Under the pieces are notes generated by a model that was given only the letters and a program-made list of their open reading frames with translations, had not been told where the DNA came from and searched no databases. A DNA stretch of 64,000 nucleotides from Epiperipatus broadwayi (Eukaryota > Onychophora > Udeonychophora > Euonychophora > Peripatidae): positions 3,058,001 through 3,122,000 of the forward strand of contig JAQFVV010012536.1 of the NCBI GenBank assembly GCA_028023455.1. The letters run 5' to 3'. Below are positions 45,001-57,000 of the stretch, piece after piece (the stretch's first letter is position 1; every line of letters starts with the position of its first letter). The translations under genes and the position numbers were made by a program.

Positions 45001-48000
45001 CAATTCTGTAATTGTCTTAAGGGCGTAGATTTGCACACTAATAAATATCGAACTTATGATAGAAAACTAATAGTAACTAGTTTGTAATGTTTAAGCATAC
45101 CCTACAAAGCAGTGATATATTTTTAATCTTTCACAATGAACACTACTTACTATCTTATACAACTTTTCATAATATATTTGTTGTTTTTTCTCAATTGCTT
45201 AACTTAGTTATGTTCCGTGTAATTTTTCAGGTGATTGAGTGGCATGCCATAACAAATGTTTTAAATTCTATTTTCTAATAAATAAACTCTCTCTCTTTCT
45301 ATATATATAGTAAATATTTTGCTTTGTGTAGTTTAATGTGGTTGTAGAGTGTTAGATTCAGAAGCGTAAAGTTCTTGGATCGATTCCGTTTCTGGCACTT
45401 CTGGTTTTCAAACTTTTTAAGAATTCCCGGCACTTATGTAATTCGATTATTTTTATTTATTTATTTACGATAAATATTTTTTTAAAAAAACATACAGTTT
45501 TTATTTTTAAATTCACAATATTTTTACTTTGATTTTAAAATTGTTCAGAAAATATTTTAATGATCCTTTTTAGAAATAATTGTATTCGGACACTCTATAC
45601 AATTGTGGTTATCTATAAATACATAAACACTTAGGTACATTTCATGATTTGTTACCCACAAGTAGTTATATCAATATAACTTTATCTTTTTTATTGCATT
45701 GCCAAATCCATATAATATTAATATCATTTATGTTCTTTATTATTTTTTACAATGCTTTTTTTTAACCTATTATTGATGGTTTCAATTGCTCTAGCAGTCT
45801 TCTTCGTAACTATAACAAACACGATACAAATACATGCATACAAATATACATAAACATATAATTTTGCATCTTACATACAAACGCAATACAAATACATGAA
45901 TATAAATATATATGAACATATAATTTTGCATCTTATATATGTATATAAGATGCAAAATTATATGTTCATGTATATTTATATTGTGTTTGTCATAGTTTTG
46001 AAGAAGATTGCGGGAGCAATCGAAAACATCAATAGTGGGTTGTAAAAAAGCATTGTAAAAAGTAATAAAGAACATAAATGATATTAATATTATATAACAA
46101 TATATGTATATATAATACAATAAGTGCTTTTCCGAGCTCCACTGTCATTATCTTTAGATTCCGGGTTATGCAACAGGGAATGCCAGGAACATTGTCTGGC
46201 CTGGATCAGATATCTGTCTGATGCTTACTCATTTCTCCTGTATTATTCCTGCCATGTGAGCTTTGTCTTCAAAGTGGATATGGGTTGCTTGATCAGTTCT
46301 CTGATAACAGTACACTCCAGTCATTACACTTAGTATGTGATAACTGTTGTCTGCCTTCTGATCAGTTCCAGTGATTTTTCAGCTGCTGTGGATAAAGTTG
46401 AATGCTACCCACTTTGTATGCTCATACAATATAATGATAACATGTTGTGCGTATTATCCTAGTATCTTCTATGAAGCATGTAGAGCTGTATTATCTAACG
46501 GTATTTATGACAGTCTTATGGAGGTTCATTCTTGCTTCTATGCTGATTCTTCTTGATATTTTCTCAAGCTGTGGTTAATACTCATGCATTTCTTTCTCTT
46601 GTATTGCATATTGTGCTTGGTCTCATTATGGCTTTTTACCGATGCATACTGAAGTGTACTTCTATGAATTCTCTTTTGCTAACTTGTAACTACAGAATAT
46701 TTACATTTTTCCTTTGGATTCACGAGACAAGTGGACCTTTATGAAAATAATCACTTACTCTGATTATTTACTTTATTTGACATAAATATTACATTCCTCA
46801 TGCTAAATTCATTAACATCTTTTAGTCTTTATTTCCATTTCACTATGATTAATATGTTTTAATATTATTACTTTGGTGAGCTTTTATCTAGTGGTAGGAG
46901 TGACTGGATATAAAGCAGGGAATTTTTTTGATATATTCCAAAGGTAGAATACCAGTTAATAGAATTGTATTCAGTTTGTCACTTTGTTGTTAAAACATCA
47001 CCTGATCTCATGAGCAGCTGACTATACAATAGATATGAGTATTTTTTATTCGTACTTTTTTTTTATTACAATATCAATGATTTTTTTCATCTCAATGATA
47101 GTAGCTATCAATAAGATTGCAAATAAATCAAAAGTTCATGGAAAGAAATGTATTTAAATTCCAAGTTCAAATCAAAAGCAAACAAAAGTTTGCAGTATCA
47201 TTTAATCATTAAGAAAATGAAATAAAAGTGTGGAAAATAAACTTTTTGAATTCTAAAATATTAGAAATAGCCTAGAACTGGAATGGGCAAAATACAGTCT
47301 GCAGGCCATACACTGCCATGATGACAATTTGTGTGGATCATAACTCGTACACAAACATATATATGTACATATAATCCTTGTGTTCATTCTAAAGTTGCCC
47401 AAAACATATTTTAAAAGCTTTATTTTGGGAAAATTCATTGAAAAAAGAAAGTCAGTTTCCAGCATTATTATAATATTTTACTTGGAGTAGTTCTTATATT
47501 GGAAAGAAAAAAATTTTTCTCTTTATATGTCCCCCTAAAGACCTTACAGATGTCTGTGTGGCTAGTAGTCAAAAAAGTTTGCCCATCCTGTTATAAAAGA
47601 TTTGGAATTGGATATAGTAGTGATTGTTTTGGTATGAAAAAATGTGAAAGTCTATGAAAGTACTGAATGATGTTATATACATGTGTTGAAAGTGTGATAA
47701 TTATTCTGTGTATATAAATCAGTGGTTATTAACCAAGGTGTCACAATTTACTTGTACTATTAAAGTATGAAAAGAGTATAATAGAGCAGGAGGAATTAAT
47801 TAGATTGCAGAAGGTTAGAAATTTAAAATTAAAAGTATAAAAAAGTTGAAATCAATGAATATCCTCATATTGCACAGAAAGTCATATTGTTGCAATTTTC
47901 TATGACTTATTTATGCAAATTATAGTTTTCACTATTAACAACTATTAAAAATAATCACTAAATATTGCATGATTGCTATTCTTTTTACTTACACAAGCTA

Positions 48001-51000
48001 TTTACACAGAAACAAAACTCTTCATTCAGTAGCACCACTCAGTGCAAGCCAGAGTAATCAATGGATGCAGAAAGGTTTGTACATAGATTCCTACCTAGTG
48101 CCTACTCATCCAATACTAGCGTGTGGCTTTTATGAGTGAGGATCCTTGGATCTGAGATCTAGGTGCAGTGCTCTCACATCCAAGGCTCCACACTGATGAA
48201 TGCCACTAGCTAGACTTCCTGCATCTCTGGCTTGCACTGAATGGTGCTACTGAATGGAGAGTTTTGCCTCTGTGTATTAAAAGTAACATAAAAGAGAGAC
48301 TGAAATCAACTGAGAAAGGAATAAAAGAATGTATTTTTAGTATTTTATGTAATATTTTTAAAAAATGTTATTCTATTGTATTACTATTTATTAATTGTGT
48401 TATTGAATATATACATGTAATTAAAATTAAAAATTATTTTTAATAGGTTTGTAATCATTTTATTAAAAGTATTGTGTACAATTTAAACTAATTAATACAT
48501 ATTATAAATAAAGCGGAATAGTTGAATGGCTTTATTGTTCAGGAGTTTGTAAAAAGTTTGAATGCCGGATATGCCAGAATGGAAATTAATCCGAGGATTT
48601 TACTCCGAGACTGACACTTTACTGCTACAGTAAACCACACAAAGCAAAAAAAAACTATATAGAGAACTAAAGATGGCACAAGAAAAAATTAACAAACTGG
48701 TATTGCCACTATTAGAAAAAAGTTGAATAACACTGCTTGTGGTTAAAACACCTGTAGAGGTCCCTACTATCGCATTTTTACACGCATATTATCGAGGTTA
48801 TAGCCTCAGTAAATATTACTTACGTAATCAATGTGCGTTTAATAAATTTATAATTACAATTAATAGAAATAATTTAATGGCTATTGGTCGGATGGTCGTG
48901 TGACATTCCAACATCGGAATAACAGTTGGCATTTTGATCATGGAACTTTTGTCTCTTGAGTCTGTTATGCTAACAGTTCTTCAAAATGTAAAATGCAATC
49001 ATTCATTTTAATTACTACAAATATTTTAATTTCTTTTGTCATGATTTTCATTTGAACTATAGATGTCTAACTTGTTTTATTGTTGTTGTTTATTCCATAT
49101 TTTTCTTTATTTTCTAGTATTTGCAAAAAAAAAAATTTACGAATATTGGACAATATAATAAGTTAATGAATCATTTATGTATATTTATAATTTTTTTTTT
49201 TTTAAATAGATATTATTTGAATTAATTCCTCCATGCAATTCAGATAATTTAAACGATGATGAAAAATTAGAGGTAAGAATAATTTATGTTATTTATGGCT
49301 TTTGGAGATACAGTATATATATATTCAGTAAAAACCATTCAACGCTTAGACAATATCAATTACAATCAACAATTTCAAACTGTTGTCAAGGCAGCTTTCT
49401 TTTAACAATAAGGGTGGGATCCCAACTTTATTAATGATCTAATATACTTATATAGACACTAAAGATTGTAACTTGACCACAGAGATTGGAAATTATTGGT
49501 ACAAAGAACTTTAAATAAACCTCTTTAAACAGGCAAATATAACCTATTCTGAATGCAGACTAATAAATAGTCAGTTATAACATTACAAACTGTAATTATA
49601 AATATCGAATTGCACTTAAATTATTACTTAAATAACAAAAGTAATAATGCTCAAGGCTAAATGAGTTTGTAAGTAATCATTAAAAATCAGTCAATACTTA
49701 GACAATCTCAATGTCACTAACAATCATTACTAGTTTATATGGAGTGTGAAAGAAATGATGACGCAGAAAAAGAGATGGAATACATCAATGGCTGTAAGAG
49801 AGGAAAAGAGTATAAATTAATTATACGCATGATGAGATTTTTACTATGACCTGAACATAGGTTGCTGGTCTTTATTAGATATTCAATTTAATATTTTGAA
49901 ATAACTGGATTACTATACATCCATCCATTTCATCAAGCAAACAATGTATGCAAATATCTATGCTGAAATAAATAAATCGATCACTATTTCATCTTCTCAT
50001 TACGAAATATATCATCATTATTTTCAACTATTAGTGATCTATTGCAGAATTTCTCCAATCCATATGCTCTCTTCTACACATTACACCAGCAAACTTTTTT
50101 ACTTACTCCATCCAGCTAATATGGTCTACTTCCAGTTCTACTACAGTTTTTTAGGATCCAATTTAAATTTTTAACAACCCATTTACTATCATCTCTTCTA
50201 GTAATGTGTCCAGGCCAACTCCATTTTACTCTTAATTCTTACAGTGACAATAGTGATATCTTTTGTTTCTTCACCCATATATTTCATTTTTGATCACTTT
50301 CTGTTATTCCTACTCTACTCTTCCATACTTTGTTGAGTGATCTGGATTTTCTTTATTGCTTTTCTGTTAAGTGTCCGTGTCTCGGATCCATAAGTAAGAA
50401 CCGGTTAAACACATTTTTTTATAAATCTTCCTTTTCAACAATAGAATTTAAATCTCTGTGGTCAAGTTGCAATCTTTAGTGTCTATATAAATATATTGGA
50501 CCATTGATAAAGGTGGGATTTCACTTTTATTGTTATAAAGGTTGCCTTGACAACAGTTTGAAATTGTAGATTGTTATTGATATTGGGATTGATTAAGTTT
50601 TGACTGTTTTTTAGTGATGGTTACATATACATATATAAAATCAGATAAAATAATACATAATAAAACAAAATGCTGTAAATAACTACAATTTTTAAAATAC
50701 CAATATATAAATAAATGAATAAAAGCTATTCCCTCTTCCTTCTCTTAATAGAGCCAATACACAAAATTACTTTACATGTAAGTTTAGCAGTGCCCTAACG
50801 TGCAATGCACAGGACATTTTATACACTTAATAATTTATAATTTGTAACAGTGACTTGAGTATTTTTTATTTTCATTTAATATCTGTACACGTATATCAAC
50901 TTCCTATATTTCTATATTCACAAGCCATTCCTTGCTTCTGCATGCAAACACAAAACATACGGGGATATGTATAGATACAAGCATGATTGTCACAATGCTG

Positions 51001-54000
51001 ATTTTTAATGCGGTAAGACTGAATGCTTGTTTAAATCATTGTTAAATATTGCATGCGTTGACTCTCATTTAAAAATTTATGTTATTAATGAGAATCATAC
51101 TTTAAAATTTGAGTAATTGTTTTAGTAGTATTTCCCTTCCAGTGTCTTCTTATACTAGGCATTGTTCAAAAATTTTTGTAAATACATTTAATGACGTACA
51201 AATTGGTACTTAGTTATTATAGTATTTATGTTCAAAGATATGATAATTATTTCAGAAGAATAAATGCATTCACAAATACTTTGATTTTTGAAATTATAAA
51301 CATCACTGTTGAACACTACGAAATAGTTTATATAATTGTTAAATGATAGTAAAATATAAAAGAAATACTTTATATGCATAGATTAATAATGTTCTCAGTC
51401 AATAATCATTTAGTCTTATTTTCTCCATTTGCATCTGTCATATCTGACCTTGCCTTCAGAAGTGGACTAGTCCTTCCTTATCTGATCGGATTGAGCACTC
51501 ATTGCCGCTAACCAATGTGTAAACATAGCCAAAAGGTAAAAGATAAAGTATGGCCAATGTGTAAACTTGTATATAAAATCCTATCATTGGTTGGTACGGT
51601 CCAATAGGCAGTGATGCTCTCTGAATCCGATTTCTGCCAGTAAGGTAGGGGATCTGGTAATAAATAGTTAGCCTTTTTGGAGGTAAGGGGGAGAGAGAGA
51701 GAACGTCTGTCTAACCTGAACGATTGAATGTTCTCTCAATGAAAACCACTTCCAACAGCAAAGGTGTTTCTATTATTGTCATTACCGGTATGTACGCAGT
51801 AAGGCAAGTCCATGATAGGATTGGAAGCTGCTAAGACTATACCGCCGACTCTAGGCAAGCTAACCAGTACAGCTAGAAAAGTCTTGACTAGAACTCACGA
51901 GGCAAGCTAATATATACACCTGGAAGTGAGTCCGGTACGACCAGCACAGTATTAACTACGATTATCTAAGTAATTGTATTTATTGATTGTATAATATGTA
52001 TGTATATTTGTTCTAATAAATTATACATATTAACTTCAAGTGTTCATATTTTTATTGATATCACTGTTGGTTTGAGTCTGAAACACCTGCAATTCAGACC
52101 AAACACAACAGATTTGGTACAGTTAGACAAAAGGAAAATTTTTCCTAAAACTGGAAAAATAGTATAAAGTACGCCAAATACAGCAGATTTGGTGCAGTCA
52201 GAAAAAAATATATAGTTTTCCTCACGACTGGAAAAATACGTGAATACGCAGTTAGACATTCGTCATATTATTAAAATCACTATTCTGCCTGAATAAAAAT
52301 CAGATTCGGCAGTTTGGAAAATGAGTGCATAGAAAGTAGACTCGTCATACTTATAAAACAATGATAAAATTTCTTTCACTTAGATCTGCCCGAATAAAAA
52401 AACAGATTCATAAGAAAAATTGACCTCAAACATAAGAGGCGTATCAATTAAAATCATAAACCAATCTTGAGTGCGTAACTTGTAATAAAAGGACAGAAGC
52501 TCTTTTTAGTGGATTAAAAGCTTCATTGGATTAGTTACAAACAGTTGCTGTCAAAATTTAAAATTTTGAGACTCGCAAAAATAAAAATCGGTACTTTGTT
52601 TCTCTTATGAAGAAACAAGGGAAAATTTTAAAATGGCACAGCATTTACAGCCAGTGCATTCAAAAACTTTTGCACTAATAATAACATTGAGCTAATGTAC
52701 AGCCCTCCATTTCATCCAGAAAGCAATGACTAGGCAGAGAGATTAGTTCAAGAAGCAAAAAAGCTGATAACAAAAATGGATATGGGAAGTTGGAACACTA
52801 CTAGCATGGCACTCCACACCAAGTACAGCAACAAGAAAGACTCCAGCAGAATTGCTACTCAATAGATCTCTGCGAACTAACCTATCAGCCCTGAAATCCG
52901 ATTCCAAATATATAGAAAAATAAAATAGCAAGATAAAAGTACAAATAAGCACTCAGGTGTTATGTAAAATGTACTATGGATCCACAAAATAGATAACGGC
53001 AGTGGTTACACAACTGAAATGATTCTGCACTATAATAGTTCATACAGCAGATGGATATTAACATCATTGCCACCTAAACCAAGGCTTTAAAAAAAAAATT
53101 TTATATAAATACTTCAACTTTAATTGGTCCAAAATAAAATTATTCTAATACCAAAGCGAAAAAAGAAATAATTAATCACTCCTGATCATCTTAACAATTT
53201 AAATATCAATATTTGATTGAAGCTTATCCGAATCTGCAAAAGCCCAATCTTTATTTGACTTACAAATAGTAAATGGTGTCTTGGTCGCAATAAACATTCC
53301 CAATGACAAATTACAATTATTACATAAAAACGAACATCATGATAATAACTAACACAGCTGGATTGCATAGGTAACGATAATTCGGCATGATCCCACAAAT
53401 AAGTCAGATCCAAAATAAAAAGATTATTAGCATTGCTGAATATGTAACGAAAATTCGATGTGATCCCACTAATAGGTTGGATTCGAAATAAAAAGAAGAT
53501 TGTTAGCATTGTCAAAAAACTCACACACTGAACAAACATTTAGATTATTAAAAAGAAATTTAAGATGATAAAATTACTAATTTCAATATTGATTTTCAAT
53601 ATAAGACCTTCAAAGGAAAGCACACAATTTTTTATGGCTTTTCAGTTTGTTTCTTTTTAAGTTTACATGTAATAATCATGAGATTCCATTTGATTATTAT
53701 TAATGACTGAAGTTTTATTTTTACATTTTAACGTAGACCATATTGACTAATCAGTATGCACAAAGTTTGGTTGTGTTTTTTTTAATTCCAGATATACAAA
53801 GAATTATTCCAAACAAAAGCAAAAGAAATTTATTTATTTATTCAGTAAACAATAAGTAAAATAGTGATCATGTGGTGTTTAGTGGTTTAAACAATAAGTA
53901 AATAATGCACTGCTAAAAACTTCATGTAAAAAAAAGTATTGAGTGCGGAGTTTAAAATATCTTTATGAAATATTATAACTTTATCTTTCTTATTGCATTG

Positions 54001-57000
54001 CCAAATCCATATAATATTAATATCATTTATGTTCTTTATTACTTTTACAATGCTTTTTTTTACAACCCACTATTGACGGTTTCGATTGCCCCAGAAATCT
54101 TCTTCAGAACTTCTTATATTTCCAAATCTTAACTGCTATCAATTCAAAAAGCATTATAAAAGTAATAAAGAATATTGATGATATTAATATTCTATGAGTT
54201 TAAAATATAACAGATAAAGCATAAATGTAACACAATAAATTAAAGGCACATAAAATATTATTTAGAAAATGAATTGAAAACACATAAAAAAAAATATTTA
54301 TTATAAAACAACCCATGATGTAAACTTTTTAAAAGCTAAATAACTGACGTTAGTTAAATTCAAAGAACATTCTTGCATAAGCATGTTAAATAATTTGGGA
54401 CCATTATAATTAAGCTGATTCCATTTAGATGTTTTAAAAAAAAAATTGGTACATACATTCGAAATTTAGTTGATAATCATGTATTTAAGACAAAATCTAG
54501 GATCCAAGTGAGATCTCCTACTATAAATTATCAAGAATTGCTCTATATTCATATAAATAGTCAATATCCAGAATACTGTGAATCATATAAATATATCTTA
54601 ATTGATATAGTATGTGATCTACCAAAAATAATATTTGCTATAGATGGAGTTGTTATCACAAAAGTAGAGCAGTTCCCCAAACAGTTATCTTAATAATTTT
54701 TGACATTAAATGTAAATAACAGCTAAAGTTTAACTCTCGATCATTGGGAGAATTATCCTTTTAACAAGGATTGGGTTTTTTTTAATAGTTTATTTCTATA
54801 CGTTTCTTTAAGAAGTCATTAAAATATCTTGTAGTGTTTCTAAAATAAATTAAATCCAAATTAATTAACTTTATCCAAATAGTGACAATCTAAAATTATT
54901 ATTACAATATTAAAGTCTGTTCACGATATAAAATAACCAAATTTTAATCTAACAAAAATCAAGCGTTTGTACAATTTATTTATTTAATTAGAACGTAGGT
55001 TTTTGTCCAAAATAATGTTCTTGCATATAAATCCAAGGTCGCACATTATGGTCTATATATTTAGGAATATATTTTACAAGCTGTCAGTTGTTTATTGTAA
55101 TCGATGTTGACGTTATTAAGATTTGACAGATTTATCAAGTTATGAACACACACACATTTTAGTGACATCTATATGATGTGCTTATCATTTTAAATCGATG
55201 CTAGCATTTATCTGAATTTATGTGATACAAGCACAGACTTGTTTATATGTTAATGGGGTAGCTTATAGTTATCGTATAGAACTATTAGAACAGTAATAGT
55301 TTGTGACAAATCAACGTATCACTAATCAAAAAGTTTTTAAATTTTCTAGGTTTAGGTTATATTTGGAATCCTAATTTATACAAATATATGTCTTTTTCAT
55401 TCCATCACAAAAATAATTTGATTTTTTTTTTCCTTTTTTAAAGAAAAAGGAATAGAATAGGAGGTAAAGGCATTTAGCTTTTAGTTATTCCTACTTGAGA
55501 TTTTTTTTTTTTTTTGTATTTTACAAAGAGAAAATAAAGGATCACCTTTTATAAACTATATATATGCTACTAACTTTATTATTAAATTGCTAATAATTTT
55601 TATCTGAAAGTTTGTGATGGCATTTTATTTGTAATTATATGTTGGATTATCAATCTTTGATAGAATAACCTAATTGGTTAGAAAGTCATCTTAAATTCAG
55701 TACTCAAGGTCCCGAATGGGCCAGCAACATCTAAAGAGAGAAGAACAGTACCACTTGAAACATTCTGTTATATACTAAGTTATGTGCTATTACTAACTGT
55801 TGAATGTATCTGTAAAAATTTTAATTAAAGTTTGAATAAAGATATTTAATAATTAATTTTAAATGACAAAAATAGCCCAGAATATAATTATTTTCTAGTA
55901 ATAATTTATGTTTTTGTTAAATTATTTTTATTGTTTTCCTTTTTGTTGTTGTTCAGTTGTTATAAAATTGTAGTGTATGTAAATATGAATTAATAATTTG
56001 TTACATAGGTTTACTATTATCTGCAAATTTTGGTATCCATTTAGAACCAAATGTTGTGAATAATGGAAGAGGGGGGAGGGGTTTGTCGGCTCTTTTTGCA
56101 TTATATTTAATTAATTTCAAAAGTTTTTATCAGCCCAAAAAAAAAAATGTAACTTAGCCAATATTTTTTATTTATTTAAATATAGTAGTGATATCTACAT
56201 GATGTTTTCCAGTGGCTAGTTCTCTCTCATAAGCTGCCTGCATGGCTCATTTTTGAATCAATCCATGTTTTATGTAAGGACATAGTTTAGTTATTCACCA
56301 CAAAGATTTTAAGGCACTAGTGTGTCTGAATCACAAGTTAAACCTGTAATGTGACCATATTTTGACCCTTTGTCCTGGATAGAGCAATGTGCTTAAATTT
56401 TGTTTTAAATTGGGCAAAACTTCTACTAAAATGTTTGAAATGGTTTATGGCAATCAAACCATGAGTTCAAGAACATTTTTATATTGCAAAATTTTACATG
56501 TGTGTGGTCATGGGTATCAGTAGTATGAGATAGTATGGATAGTGAAGTGGCTTGAACATCTGAGTTCAAATCCCCTATATTTACAATTAGGCTCCAGGTT
56601 TAAGAGTACCTGGTATTTCAAATTCTTACATATTAAGCCTGCCTTCTGCCCTTCCTTCTATGTATTTAAATGGATACTGTCCTATACTTGAGGGGTAGAG
56701 TGATTTCAGGTAACTGGGTGCACATAGGCAGAGGGAAAATTAATGGTGGGGGAAGAGGGGGGGGGAAAAAAAAAAAAAGAGGGAAGGAGGGGGGGGAACC
56801 TATGTATTTAAATGGATACTGTCCTATACTTGAGGGGTCAGAGTGATTTCAGGTCAACATGGGTATGACAACAATATTGGCATCAGTATGGGATTTGGAA
56901 ATTCTATCAGATTTTCAATGGTATGGATGGCTGAAGAGTTGGAGGTGGTAGTAGGTTGAAGCCTGTCCATTAAAGTGTAAGGATTTGCTATCTTAATATA

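Larger units (their letters stand above)
35298..49209 (+). other. GDPGP1 intron 4 (13.9 kb)
   Basis: Annotated contents: DR1 35640-36360, tRNA-derived SINE 36914-37030, FB1 micro-insertion 37572-37651, FB1 array 39112-40187, FB1 composite 41222-42234, LINE reverse transcriptase 42950-44200 with two FB1 insertions, tandem duplication 44388-44604, SINE-like 45333-45430, hairpin element 45679-46092 and FB1 47955-48274. I see no gene in 36370-36910, 37040-37550, 37670-39100, 40190-41210, 42240-42940, 44880-45330, 46110-47940 or 48290-49200. 46110-46750 is slightly less AT-rich and has several overlapping short + frames of no known similarity. Confidence 0.75.

Noticed and set aside
45791-46120. 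109-codon minus-strand frame with Y/I-rich residues
   Set aside because: It runs through the hairpin element 45679-46092 and the TATA-rich loop; the residues are low complexity and the frame is not kept in the related copy at 53961-54195.
46124-46744. Run of three + strand frames, possibly a processed gene copy
   Set aside because: I could not recognise any protein family in any frame, and the frames break repeatedly. Left as intron sequence.
53186-53539. 117-codon minus-strand frame, the longest in the window
   Set aside because: It spans a diverged tandem duplication, shows no domain or motif, and has no splice or start context; likely chance or decayed repeat.
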